This document shows, piece after piece, positions 7,521 through 14,936 of a DNA stretch of 36,037 nucleotides. Position 1 is the first letter of the stretch; each line of letters begins with the position of its first letter. Under the pieces are notes generated by a model. That model had not been told where the DNA came from, made no database searches, and worked only from the letters and a program-made list of their open reading frames with translations. The translations under genes were made by a program, and so were the position numbers. Origin of the DNA: Pseudomonadota bacterium (GTDB lineage: Bacteria; Pseudomonadota; Alphaproteobacteria; Rhizobiales; Rhizobiaceae); the NCBI GenBank assembly GCA_023435335.1, contig JAEYRU010000178.1, positions 1 through 36,037 on the forward strand, in the 5' to 3' direction.

Positions 7521-8216
7521 CTATTCCACACTCAGCCGGTATCCAACACCGCGCACTGTCTGCAGCCAGACGGGGTTGGAGGGGTCGCGTTCGATCTTGC
7601 GACGCAGGCGATTGATCTGCACGTCGATGGTGCGCTCGCCGACCTCGGCGTCGCCGCCTACCAGTTCGTGACGGGGGATCGTCTCGCCGGCGCGCTCGGC
7701 GAAGATGGCGAGTATCTCCTGCTCGCGGTCGGTGAGCCTGAGCATCTCGCTGCCACGCTTCAGTTCGCGCCGGGCTATCTGGAAGGAATAGGGTCCGAAC
7801 ACGATCTGCTCCAGCTTCGGAGTGTTGGACGGGCCGCCGCGGCGCAGGATATTGTTGATCCTCAGGACCAACTCGCGCGGGTCGAACGGCTTGGGCAGAT
7901 AGTCGTCGGCGCCGGCCTCGAGACCGATCACGCGGGCGTCGGTTTCGGCAAGTGCCGTCAGCATGAGGATGGGCACGTCCTTCTGCTCTCGCAGCGAGCG
8001 GGTCAGCTCGACGCCGCTTTCGCCCGGCATCATCACGTCGAGCACGATCAGGTCGAAGTCGAGCCCTTCAAGGCGCCGACGTGCCTCGGCCGCGGTGGCC
8101 GCGGTGGAGACACGGAACCCCTGTTCGGCCAGGAACTGCATCAGGAGGCTGCGGATACGCGTGTCGTCGTCGACTACGAGGATATGCGGTGCGTCGTCGT
8201 CAGGTCTGTTCGTCAT
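7521..8216 (-). CDS. cenR: CenR/OtpR-like OmpR-family response regulator
   Basis: 231 residues: receiver domain (about 10-125) with acidic pocket VVDDD (14-18), phosphoacceptor D60 in IVLDVMMPG, T87 and K109 in LPKPFDP, then an OmpR-type winged helix (about 135-228) with LTDREQEIL and the recognition segment ERTIDVQINRLRRKIE. It is the cognate regulator of the adjacent kinase and is expected to bind DNA as a phosphorylated dimer at envelope genes. GAGGGG lies 7 nt before ATG 8216, and the start overlaps the marR 3' end by 17 nt, so marR-cenR-cenK form one transcript. In rhizobia and Brucella the CenR/OtpR regulator governs envelope stress tolerance and morphology (family knowledge, not shown here). 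Confidence 0.88.
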   Translation of the reverse strand: MTNRPDDDAPHILVVDDDTRIRSLLMQFLAEQGFRVSTAATAAEARRRLEGLDFDLIVLDVMMPGESGVELTRSLREQKDVPILMLTALAETDARVIGLEAGADDYLPKPFDPRELVLRINNILRRGGPSNTPKLEQIVFGPYSFQIARRELKRGSEMLRLTDREQEILAIFAERAGETIPRHELVGGDAEVGERTIDVQINRLRRKIERDPSNPVWLQTVRGVGYRLSVE

Positions 8217-8745
8217 CTGAATACCCCTCGGGCGCGCGGTCCCAGCCGTTCTTCGGCAGATTGTCGATCTGGGCCCTGAGTTCCGGGTTTACCATGGCTT
8301 TGAGGAACCGTTCCACAACGGCGCGCTCGCCAGGCGCACCCTCGGCCAATGCCTCGCGGATGCGGCGGGACTGTGGCGCGGCGAGCGCCAGCGCCAGCGC
8401 GCGGCCCTTCTGGGTTGGGTAGAGTTCGCGCTGGCGACGGTCGCGCTCGCCCTGCACCTGCACGATATGCCCGGTGTCGATGAGCTGTTTTAGCACACGA
8501 GCGAGGCTCTGCTTGGTGATCTTCAGCACATCGAGCAGTTCGGCCACGGTGAGTCCCGGCCTGCGGTTGACGAAATGGACAACCCGGTGGTGCGCCCGTC
8601 CGAAGGCGTATTCGGACAGGATGTTGTCCGGATCCGACGTGAAGTCCCGATAGGCAAAGAACAGCAGCTCGATGATGCCGAAGTCGATGTTCGCTTCCTT
8701 GCCGAGCGCCGTCTTGACCGGCTTTTCACCCCCGTCTTTTGCCAT
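8200..8745 (-). CDS. MarR-family transcriptional regulator
   Basis: 181 residues with a central winged helix: helix-turn-helix LTVAELLDVLKITKQSLARV (about 66-85), HIVQVQGERDRRQRELYPT forming the wing (D-x-R motif), and dimerisation helices at both ends. The C-terminus is longer than a minimal MarR. The ligand is unknown. ATG 8745 has GAGGCG upstream; an in-frame GTG at 8751 is two codons earlier. It is divergent from ilvE across 239 nt that hold a 23-bp inverted repeat overlapping the ilvE promoter, so it may control itself and ilvE. It is the first gene of the marR-cenR-cenK run. Confidence 0.88.
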   Translation of the reverse strand: MAKDGGEKPVKTALGKEANIDFGIIELLFFAYRDFTSDPDNILSEYAFGRAHHRVVHFVNRRPGLTVAELLDVLKITKQSLARVLKQLIDTGHIVQVQGERDRRQRELYPTQKGRALALALAAPQSRRIREALAEGAPGERAVVERFLKAMVNPELRAQIDNLPKNGWDRAPEGYSDDEQT

Positions 8746-8766
8746 GTGCACCGTCGCGCCTCGAAT

Positions 8767-8789
8767 TTATGTCAGCCTTATTGACTTAA
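8767..8789. promoter_or_regulatory. Inverted repeat, candidate MarR operator
   Basis: TTATGTCA-GCCTTAT-TGACTTAA is an inverted repeat with 7 of 8 arm positions paired and a 7-nt centre. It lies 22 nt upstream of the marR start and overlaps the -35 box of the proposed ilvE promoter (8781-8786). Size and position suit a MarR dimer site controlling both directions. This is inference from symmetry and location. Confidence 0.45.
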
Positions 8790-8809
8790 TTTTCCGGGAG
8801 TGGTAATTT
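8781..8809 (+). promoter_or_regulatory. Candidate sigma-70 promoter for ilvE
   Basis: TTGACT (8781-8786), a 17-nt spacer and TAATTT (8804-8809) form a good vegetative promoter facing ilvE. Transcription would start about 170 nt before the ilvE ATG, leaving a long leader in which no recognisable regulator or leader peptide was found. Confidence 0.5.
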
Positions 8810-8984
8810 TTGCCAAGCTTTTCGACGAAATGCGAACGAAAAGGCAAGAACGGACCCTCGGTGCTGGAACTTCGTTCAATCCTTCGTCCGTTCGAAATAC
8901 GCTGATTTGCCCGAGCATACGGCCTGATAGGCCGTAGGCGGAAATGTTTCAAACCATAAGCGGGCGCGCCCGCGGGAGGTACGC

Positions 8985-9881
8985 ATGGCATCGGTTCCCT
9001 TCGATCAACTCGATGGCTTCATCTGGATGAACGGTGAATTCGTCAACTGGGCCGACGCCAAGGTGCATGTACTGACGCATGGGCTGCACTACGCCAGCGC
9101 GGTCTTCGAGGGCGAGCGCGCCTATGGCGGCGAGATATTCAAGCTGACGGAGCATACCGAGCGCCTGCACGAATCGGCGCGCATACTCGGCTTCAAGATC
9201 CCCTATTCGGTCGCCGAGATCGACGATGCCTGCCGCGAGCTTCTGAAGAAGCAAGGCCTTCAGGACGCCTACGTGCGGCCGATCGCATGGCGCGGCAGCG
9301 AGCAGATGGGCGTTTCGGCGCAGAACAACCGCATCAACCTGGCTATCGCCGTCTGGCAGTGGCCGAGCTATTTCGACCCTGCGCAGAAGCTGAAGGGCAT
9401 CCGCCTCGACATCGCGGAGTACCGCCGCCCCGACCCGCGCACCGCGCCGTCGAAATCGAAGGCTGCGGGGCTATACATGATCTGCACCCTGTCCAAGCAC
9501 GCGGCGGAAGCGAAGGGATATGCGGACGCGCTTATGTTCGACTGGCGCGACCAGGTGGCGGAAGCGACCGGCGCCAACGTGTTCTTTGTCAAGGACGGCA
9601 AGCTTCACACGCCGAAACCAGACTGCTTCCTGGACGGCATCACCCGCCGTACCGTCATCGACCTGGCGAAACGGCGCGGCATTGAGGTCATCGAGCGCGC
9701 GATCCTTCCCGAGGAATTGACCGGCTTCGAGCAGTGCTTCCTCACCGGCACCGCCGCCGAGGTCACGCCGGTCTCCGAGATCGGGCCCTACAGCTTCGCC
9801 GTGGGCGAGATCACCAAGACCCTGATGAACGACTACACGGCGGAGGTAACGCCACGCCAGGCGGTGGCCGCCGCCGAATAA
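8985..9881 (+). CDS. ilvE: Branched-chain amino acid aminotransferase
   Basis: 298 residues, class IV PLP-dependent aminotransferase. It interconverts leucine, isoleucine and valine with their 2-oxo acids using glutamate/2-oxoglutarate. Visible motifs: GLHYASAVFEGERAYGG near the N-terminus, the PLP-binding lysine in SKSKAAGLY (about 160), EATGANVFFVKDGKLHTP, ITRRTVIDLA and the phosphate-binding FLTGTAAEVTPV. These fit IlvE better than D-amino acid aminotransferase or PabC, though class IV specificity cannot be proved by eye. GGGAGG lies 6 nt before ATG 8985. The marR divergence is conserved in related genomes as far as I recall. Confidence 0.92.
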   Translation: MASVPFDQLDGFIWMNGEFVNWADAKVHVLTHGLHYASAVFEGERAYGGEIFKLTEHTERLHESARILGFKIPYSVAEIDDACRELLKKQGLQDAYVRPIAWRGSEQMGVSAQNNRINLAIAVWQWPSYFDPAQKLKGIRLDIAEYRRPDPRTAPSKSKAAGLYMICTLSKHAAEAKGYADALMFDWRDQVAEATGANVFFVKDGKLHTPKPDCFLDGITRRTVIDLAKRRGIEVIERAILPEELTGFEQCFLTGTAAEVTPVSEIGPYSFAVGEITKTLMNDYTAEVTPRQAVAAAE

Positions 9882-9967
9882 ATTCAGCCGCTCCTTTCCG
9901 GCATTAGGCGGTGGACGCGAGGCGCCCGCCGCCTCTATGTGAATGCCCATCGCAACAGGAGACGCCG

Positions 9968-10609
9968 ATGGGCCAGCTCAGAGCCGGGATCATTCCGGTC
10001 ACCCCGTTCCAGCAGAACTGCACGATCCTGTTCGACGACGAGACGAAGGCGGGCGTCGTCGTCGATCCCGGCGGCGACGTCGAAACAATTCTCGATGCGA
10101 TCAGGACCAACGGGATCAGCATCAGCGAGATCTGGATCACACACGGCCATATCGACCATGCCGGCGGCGCGATGGAACTGAAGGAAGCGCTCGACGTCGA
10201 CATCGTCGGCCCGCATGAGGCGGACAGCGCCATGCTCGCCAATCTCGCCAATCAGGCGCGGATGTTCGGGCTCACCGGCGAGGTCCGCAACTGCACCCCG
10301 GACCGATACCTGCAAGAGGGCGACACCGTTTCGCTCGGGGAGCATGTGTTCGAGGTGCTCCACTGCCCGGGACACTCGCCGGGCCATGTCGTGTTCTACA
10401 ATCGTATCGGCAAGTTCGCGCATGTCGGCGACGTGCTGTTCCACGGCTCGATCGGCCGCACCGACCTGCCGGGCGGCGATCATGCCGCCCTGATCGCCTC
10501 GATCAAGGAGAAGCTGCTGCCGCTCGGCGACGACGTCGGCTTCATCTGCGGGCATGGCCCGGGCGGCCGTTTCGGCGAGGAACGGATGAACAATCCGTTC
10601 CTCCGCTAG
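9968..10609 (+). CDS. Glyoxalase II-like metallo-beta-lactamase fold hydrolase (YcbL type)
   Basis: 213 residues. The dinuclear metal site THGHIDHAGG (H59, H61, D63, H64) is intact, with later ligands in CPGHSPGHVVF (His), FHGSIGRTDLPGGD (Asp) and ICGHGPGG (His). The NPFLR ending and size match YcbL-type 'type II glyoxalase' proteins, which hydrolyse S-D-lactoylglutathione or related thioesters; cytoplasmic, no signal peptide. ATG 9968 (MGQLRAGIIPVTPFQQN) has AGGAG upstream, and the in-frame extension to 9911 is not family-like. It is 86 nt downstream of ilvE in the same direction and ends 6 nt before the convergent BA14K gene. Confidence 0.9.
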   Translation: MGQLRAGIIPVTPFQQNCTILFDDETKAGVVVDPGGDVETILDAIRTNGISISEIWITHGHIDHAGGAMELKEALDVDIVGPHEADSAMLANLANQARMFGLTGEVRNCTPDRYLQEGDTVSLGEHVFEVLHCPGHSPGHVVFYNRIGKFAHVGDVLFHGSIGRTDLPGGDHAALIASIKEKLLPLGDDVGFICGHGPGGRFGEERMNNPFLR

Positions 10610-10615
10610 CCGCGA

Positions 10616-11056
10616 TCAATCCGCCACGCAGAAGCGCTGCACGCCCGGCCGCAGCGTATAGGTGCCGGTCTGCGGGTCGAAGCTACGGTAGCGCTGTGAG
10701 CAGTACCGGTACCATTCCCGGCTCCACGGCTCGTAGGCGCCGGCATATCTGTCGTAACTGCGGTCGCGGTAGCTGGGCGCGGGCGGGTAGTAGTAGCGGT
10801 CCTGCCGCGCCGGCGCGTAGTAGCGGTCGTCGTAAACATGACGGGGCTGCGTCGCGATGCCGGCCGCGATCGCGCCCACTGCGAGCCCAAGGATACCGGC
10901 CGCGACCAGCGCCCCGCTGTTGTCGTGCTGTTGTACAACCACCGAACCGCCGCCGCGATGGCGCCAGCGTTCGCCTGCTTCGGCGATCGGCATAGCGGCC
11001 AGCGTGGTGGCCGCCACCGCGGCTGACAGGACGGCGTTTCTGACGATGAGGTTCAT
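10616..11056 (-). CDS. BA14K-family exported protein
   Basis: 146 residues. The N-terminus MNLIVRNAVLSAAVAATTL...AEAGE is a Sec signal peptide with likely cleavage after AEA (about 26). A glycine/alanine-rich hydrophobic stretch (about 47-65) may anchor it. A Tyr/Arg/Pro-rich middle leads to the BA14K-like C-terminus WYRYCSQRYRSFDPQTGTY and a final Cys pair that may form a disulfide. Brucella BA14K is an immunoreactive protein with lectin-like activity affecting lipopolysaccharide; function here is inferred only by family. GGGAG lies 7 nt before ATG 11056; an earlier in-frame ATG at 11074 would add six residues. Convergent with the glyoxalase-like gene. Confidence 0.85.
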   Translation of the reverse strand: MNLIVRNAVLSAAVAATTLAAMPIAEAGERWRHRGGGSVVVQQHDNSGALVAAGILGLAVGAIAAGIATQPRHVYDDRYYAPARQDRYYYPPAPSYRDRSYDRYAGAYEPWSREWYRYCSQRYRSFDPQTGTYTLRPGVQRFCVAD

Positions 11057-11264
11057 GATGATACTCCCTGGCACTGGCTACCGCGGGGGCAGCGCTCGGT
11101 TTCGGGAAAAGGAATATGATCCGGTTGCTGAACGGCGGCTGAACGGCGCCGCTTACAAGATGCCGGCGGCAGTATCGGTGACAAGGCGGGAACGGCCACG
11201 CTCCGGCAGGTGGCGTCCTCCCGGCTTGCCGGCGGCTCCAGATGCAGTCGCGCCGACGTGTCAG

Positions 11265-11477
11265 TCAGAGGACGGTTAAGTTTATCGCCTTCGGGCCCTT
11301 GCCCCGCTTGTCCGGCTCGGTGTCGAAGGAAACCTTCTGCCCGTCCTCCAAGCCCTGCAGGCCCGACGACTGCACCGCTGAGATGTGCACGAAGACGTCC
11401 TTCTCCCCGCCATCCGGCGTGATGAAGCCAAAACCCTTGGCATGGTTGAAGAACTTCACGGTTCCCGTCTGCGGCAT
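11265..11477 (-). CDS. Cold-shock domain protein 1 (CspA family)
   Basis: 70 residues, one cold-shock domain with both RNA-binding motifs: RNP1 KGFGFITP (14-21) and RNP2 DVFVHIS (27-33). It is expected to bind single-stranded RNA/DNA and melt mRNA structure. AAGGAG lies about 8 nt before ATG 11477. The open frame continues upstream to 11897, but those 140 residues are out of family. It is about three-quarters identical to the second csp gene 445 nt away, and both share a leader hairpin, so they look like a tandem duplication. The 5' untranslated region is probably about 200 nt, which fits post-transcriptional control. Confidence 0.93.
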   Translation of the reverse strand: MPQTGTVKFFNHAKGFGFITPDGGEKDVFVHISAVQSSGLQGLEDGQKVSFDTEPDKRGKGPKAINLTVL

Positions 11478-11859
11478 CGGACAGCTCCTTGTCTCCCGCT
11501 TTGCACTGCCGGCGCGGCGCCAACCGCGCGCCATTCGGTCGTTCGCTTGGAGGAGAGGAAACAGTTGGCCAGGCGCAGTGAGAAAGACCGGGCCCTCACC
11601 AGTCGCGCTTGCCGCCAGGGAGTGCTTGCGTATCGTTGCCCCGACATCATGCCATTCCAGTCTCCGGGCCGCGTCTGCCCGAACGGAAGCTTTGTCCTCG
11701 ATTTCCGGCGATGGAGCAAGTGAAAGATTCGCGACCGAAAGAAGAGGCGCCGGCGCTGGCAGCAAGTGCCAAAAAGGGGTTCTGCGTGCGACCGCGGAAG
11801 TGCTGGCAATGGGAAAGTGACGGGTCGTCTGCAGGAACCACTGCCGGCCGCCTGCATGG
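11478..11859 (-). promoter_or_regulatory. Long leader/promoter region of cold-shock gene 1
   Basis: About 380 nt without a credible gene. It contains the conserved element at 11657-11685, 180 nt upstream of the start. Farther upstream (11700-11730) the sequence resembles the region at the same place before cold-shock gene 2: both have CACTTGC, then GCCG and AAATCG, then the shared element. This suggests a duplicated promoter plus leader. The two leaders diverge between the shared element and their ribosome-binding sites. Confidence 0.5.
11657..11685 (-). promoter_or_regulatory. Conserved csp leader element, copy 1 (hairpin)
   Basis: Aligned with 12236-12265 upstream of the second csp gene, 27 of 30 columns are identical. 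On the minus strand it forms CGGGC (11681-11677), a 7-nt loop AGACGCG and GCCCG (11669-11665), extendable by a U-G and a U-A pair. All differences between the copies fall in the loop. Candidate cis-acting RNA element or promoter-proximal regulator; not matched by me to a named family. Confidence 0.55.
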
Positions 11860-11894
11860 AAAAGGCCGCCGGCGATGCTCCCGCGGCGGCCTTT
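11860..11894 (-). terminator. Rho-independent terminator of cold-shock gene 2
   Basis: AAAGGCCGCC (11861-11870) and GGCGGCCTTT (11885-11894) form a perfect 10-bp stem with a 14-nt loop. On the minus strand the stem runs straight into four T, 28 nt downstream of the csp2 stop. It should separate csp2 from csp1. Confidence 0.75.
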
Positions 11895-11921
11895 CAAACT
11901 GTCGATCGGCAGGAGCCGGTG

Positions 11922-12134
11922 TTATTCAGCGCGGAGGTTGACCGCCTTCGGACCCTTGCCCATGCGGTCGGGCTCGACGTCGAAGGTTACCTTCTGGCCG
12001 TCCACGAGCGTGCGCAGGCCCGAGGCCTCGACAGCCGAGATATGAACGAACACATCCTTGGCGCCGCCGTCCGGCGTGATAAAGCCGAAGCCTTTGGTGC
12101 TGTTGAAGAACTTTACGGTCCCGGTCTGGGCCAT
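11922..12134 (-). CDS. Cold-shock domain protein 2 (CspA family)
   Basis: 70 residues with RNP1 KGFGFITP (14-21) and RNP2 DVFVHIS (27-33), as in the neighbouring copy; it differs mainly in the region 40-55 and the C-terminus (AVNLRAE against AINLTVL). Predicted RNA chaperone. AAGGAG lies 9 nt before ATG 12134. It has its own terminator (11860-11894) and a leader of roughly 100 nt or more carrying the shared hairpin element. It is divergent from clpS. Confidence 0.94.
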   Translation of the reverse strand: MAQTGTVKFFNSTKGFGFITPDGGAKDVFVHISAVEASGLRTLVDGQKVTFDVEPDRMGKGPKAVNLRAE

Positions 12135-12235
12135 GTGGGAAACTCCTTTTCCCGTTGCTAGTTTTGGTCTGCGCTTTGTGCACAGGAGCGGTCGTCGAGA
12201 GTTAGCGATGTCGGGGAAAGGGCGTCCAAAAAGCT

Positions 12236-12265
12236 CCAGTCTCCGGGCCCGCGAATGCCCGAACG
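12236..12265 (-). promoter_or_regulatory. Conserved csp leader element, copy 2 (hairpin)
   Basis: 102 nt upstream of the csp2 start. Minus strand: CGGGC (12261-12257), 8-nt loop ATTCGCGG, GCCCG (12248-12244). The stem is identical to copy 1 while the loop differs by two substitutions and one insertion. Upstream lie a weak TTGCAT and an AT-rich TTTTATGCT that might be promoter boxes. Confidence 0.55.
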
Positions 12266-12417
12266 CATTCCGCTTAGCATAAAACGATTTGTGCGGCTAG
12301 ATATGCAAGTGAGAACCGTCCACTGCGCAGCGTCCGGCCGGGTTGCACCGTTCGCCCGCTGCATGCGACACTTCCCCACCGCGTATGGCTGCAAGCGAGC
12401 ATCCGGAGTGATTTTCG

Positions 12418-12723
12418 ATGGGTTCCACGTCGACCACGCCGCGAGTCAGGACGCGGCAGAAAACCGAGCGACCCAAGCTGCACAAGGTGATCCTCGTCAA
12501 TGACGACTTCACCCCGCGCGAGTTCGTCGTGCGCGTCCTCAAGGCCGAATTCAGAATGAGCGAGGATCAGGCTCACAAGGTGATGATAACGGCGCACCGG
12601 CGCGGCGTCTGCGTGGTGGCCGTGTTCACCAAGGACGTGGCGGAAACGAAGGCCACACGCGCGACGGACGCCGGCAAGTCGGCGGGATACCCGCTGCTGT
12701 TCACCACGGAGCCGGAGGAGTGA
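12418..12723 (+). CDS. clpS: ClpS-family adaptor for Clp protease (ClpS2-like)
   Basis: 101 residues. The ClpS core is complete: LHKVILVNDDFTPREFV (the N-end-rule pocket region with NDD), MSEDQAHKVMITAHRRGVCVVAVFTKDVAETKA, followed by a C-terminal PLLFTTEPEE. ClpS delivers N-degron proteins to ClpA/ClpP. Many alphaproteobacteria have two paralogues, usually with clpA beside ClpS1; no clpA is visible here and the gene lies by cold-shock genes, so I infer the ClpS2 type. GGAG lies about 9-10 nt before ATG 12418. Confidence 0.9.
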   Translation: MGSTSTTPRVRTRQKTERPKLHKVILVNDDFTPREFVVRVLKAEFRMSEDQAHKVMITAHRRGVCVVAVFTKDVAETKATRATDAGKSAGYPLLFTTEPEE

Positions 12724-12795
12724 CGCGCCTGGCCCCTTCGGGACGGAACCGGGGTAACGCCAACTTTACGGTAGGGATGCTTTGCTCGGAGCGGC

Positions 12796-12821
12796 GGAAC
12801 CACAGCCTCCGGTTCCACGTT
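12796..12821 (+). promoter_or_regulatory. EcfG/RpoE2-type general stress promoter
   Basis: GGAAC (12796-12800), 17-nt spacer, CGTT (12818-12821): an exact match to the alphaproteobacterial EcfG consensus GGAAC-N16/17-CGTT. It lies 36 nt before the proposed start of the HWE kinase gene, so kinase, response regulator and possibly DUF421 would belong to the general stress regulon. Confidence 0.75.
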
Positions 12822-12857
12822 TGAAATGTCAAAGGGGATGCCGGGCGGGCAGCAGCA

Positions 12858-14936
12858 TTGACACTTTCTGAACATCCGCGCCGCCGCGCGTCGCTTCCCG
12901 TCCGGGTGTATCTGGTCGCCTTCGCGGTCGCCGTCGCCATACCGATCGTTGTCTTCGCCACCTTTCTTCTTGTCCGCTATTCCGAGGCGGAACGGGCGGG
13001 CTTCGAGCGCTCCGCGGAGCGCAACGCGCGGCAGGTCGCCCAACTCGTGGACGGCGAACTGTCCATCCTGCTGAACGCGATGCGCGGGCTGGCCGCATCG
13101 TCCGACCTTGCCTCCGGCGACTTCGCCGGCTTCTACAACGAGGCCGTCCGCTATGTCGGCGGGCGGGAGGAGATCGTGGTGCTGCGCGAGTACGCGTCGC
13201 GTCAGCTTTTCAATACGCAACGCCGCTACGGTGAGGACCTGCCGCCGGCTGTCCCGCTCTCCGAAACAGAGGAGGCGGTGTTCCGCGCGGGGCGCGCGCA
13301 TGTCAGCGACGTCTTCTTCAGCCCTCTCTCCGGCGAGCCACGAGTGGCGGTGGCGCTTCCCGTGCATGCGGCGGGAAGCGACCTGATCCTGGCGTTCACG
13401 GTGCCGACCACGCGGATTCTGGAGGCTGTCGCGAAAGCAGCGCCGCCCGGCTGGCTGATCGGAGTTGCCGATGGGGCGGGAAACTTCGTCACGCGCTCCG
13501 AACGGCACGATGAGGTGAGCGGCCGCCCGGCGGTGCAGGAATACCTGAAGCAGGCGACGGGGCAGGCAGGGTCGTTCGTCGCCATCGGCCTGGACGGGGA
13601 GGAACTGCTGGCCGGTTATTACCGGTCGGATTTTTCCGGATGGCTCTACGCTGCGAACGTCCCCCTGAGGGTGGTGCAGGCACCGCTCCTCAACGCGCTG
13701 CTGTGGATCGGGCTGTTCGGAGCGATCTCCATCGCGCTGTCGGTTCTCCTGGCCCTGTGGCTGGGCGCGCGCTTCAACACGCAGACCCGCGCGCTGGTGG
13801 AGCGCGCACTCACCCTCGGCGGCGAACTGCCGCCGCCGCCGCTCGCCGGTTCGCTGCGCGAGTTTGACGTGATCGCTGACGCGTTCGCGTCCGCGGACGA
13901 GGCACTGCGGCGGCGCAGCAGGGAACTCGAGGCGGTGCTTTCCACCGTGCCGGCGGCCGTCTGGTTCACCTACGACCGGGCCGTCGGCCGCGTGTCGCGC
14001 AACCGCTACGCCGCAGAACTGATGAAATTGCCGGCCGGCAACAGGATCGCCCTCGACGTGACCACCGGCCTTCCCCGGCATGTGAACATGAAGCGAGGTC
14101 AAAAGGAACTGCAGCCGGAGGAACTGCCGCTGCAGAGGGCGCTGGCGGGTGAGCAGGTCGCCGACGACGAGTATGTCTTTGCCTACCAGGATGGCACGTG
14201 GCGCGACGTGCTCATTTCGGCCAGGGCCATCAAGAACAGCGACGGCGCGATCGTCGGAGCGGTAGCGGTCGGGCTCGACATCAGCGAACGCAAGCGCAAC
14301 GAGGAGCAGCGGCGGTTGCTTGTCAACGAACTGAACCACAGGGTGAAGAACACGCTGGCGATCGTACAGTCGATCGTGCTGCAGACGCTGCGCGTCTCCA
14401 TCGACCCGAATGACGCACGCGACGCAGTCCAGAGCAGGCTGGTGGCGCTTTCAGGAGCGCATGACGTACTGAATCGCGAAAGCTGGGAGGGAGCTGAACT
14501 GGCCTCGGTGGTCTCCGCCGCGCTCGCCGCCCATGCGGGCGCCGGGCAGGTGCAGGCGGATGGTCCCCCTGTATGGCTGCCGCCGTCGTTTGCCATGTCG
14601 CTGACGCTGATCCTGCACGAGCTCGCCACCAACGCCACAAAGTACGGCGCTCTGGGCTCCCCGCGGGGCCGTGTCGAACTTGGCTGGACGGTGCGCGAGG
14701 AAGCAGAAGGCAAGCTGCGGCTCACATTGCGCTGGGCCGAGGAAGGCGGCCCCGCCGTGGCGGAGCCGCGCCGCCAAGGCTTCGGGTCACGCTTGATCTC
14801 GCGGCTGATGGCGGCGGAAGAGGAGGGGAGCTCGGTCATCGACTATGCGGGCCGCGGCGTGGTTTGCACGCTGAAGGCGCTGATCCCCGGCCGCTCGCCC
14901 GCGGAGGATCCACAAACGAAACCGACCGGGACATGA
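12858..14936 (+). CDS. HWE-family membrane sensor histidine kinase with PAS domain
   Basis: 692 residues. TM1 (16-39), extracytoplasmic sensor of about 230 residues (Cache-like by size and position), TM2 (277-303), PAS domain (about 355-475), then an HWE kinase core: H-box ELNHRVKNTLAIVQSI with His494, N-box LILHELATNATKYGAL (Asn592), and the family-defining W-x-E in LRWAEEGG (626-628). HWE kinases dominate alphaproteobacterial light and general stress signalling and often act through single-domain regulators or PhyR. The start is uncertain. TTG 12858 has GGCGGG about 8 nt upstream and yields a sensible TM1; no ATG is near. A GTG at 12906 would cut into TM1. The EcfG promoter lies just upstream, and the response regulator overlaps its stop by 4 nt. 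Confidence 0.88.
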   Translation: MTLSEHPRRRASLPVRVYLVAFAVAVAIPIVVFATFLLVRYSEAERAGFERSAERNARQVAQLVDGELSILLNAMRGLAASSDLASGDFAGFYNEAVRYVGGREEIVVLREYASRQLFNTQRRYGEDLPPAVPLSETEEAVFRAGRAHVSDVFFSPLSGEPRVAVALPVHAAGSDLILAFTVPTTRILEAVAKAAPPGWLIGVADGAGNFVTRSERHDEVSGRPAVQEYLKQATGQAGSFVAIGLDGEELLAGYYRSDFSGWLYAANVPLRVVQAPLLNALLWIGLFGAISIALSVLLALWLGARFNTQTRALVERALTLGGELPPPPLAGSLREFDVIADAFASADEALRRRSRELEAVLSTVPAAVWFTYDRAVGRVSRNRYAAELMKLPAGNRIALDVTTGLPRHVNMKRGQKELQPEELPLQRALAGEQVADDEYVFAYQDGTWRDVLISARAIKNSDGAIVGAVAVGLDISERKRNEEQRRLLVNELNHRVKNTLAIVQSIVLQTLRVSIDPNDARDAVQSRLVALSGAHDVLNRESWEGAELASVVSAALAAHAGAGQVQADGPPVWLPPSFAMSLTLILHELATNATKYGALGSPRGRVELGWTVREEAEGKLRLTLRWAEEGGPAVAEPRRQGFGSRLISRLMAAEEEGSSVIDYAGRGVVCTLKALIPGRSPAEDPQTKPTGT

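Noticed and set aside
6305..7615. 436-codon plus-strand open frame opposite cenK
   Set aside because: Antisense shadow across two gene ends; the composition is not protein-like.
11478..11897. N-terminal extension of cold-shock protein 1 to 210 residues
   Set aside because: The extra 140 residues show no domain, the strong AAGGAG precedes ATG 11477, and CspA proteins are 65-75 residues long.
12135..12417. CRISPR, riboswitch or tRNA between csp2 and clpS
   Set aside because: No repeat-spacer pattern or cloverleaf; apart from the shared hairpin element and probable promoters I see nothing definable.
12838..12861. 7-codon ORF (ATG 12838) ending on the kinase TTG start
   Set aside because: The purine-rich AAAGGGG abuts its ATG with no spacing, so initiation is unlikely; kept only as a note on the uncertain kinase start.
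12573..14339. 588-codon minus-strand open frame opposite the HWE kinase
   Set aside because: Antisense shadow; the kinase motifs on the plus strand are complete.
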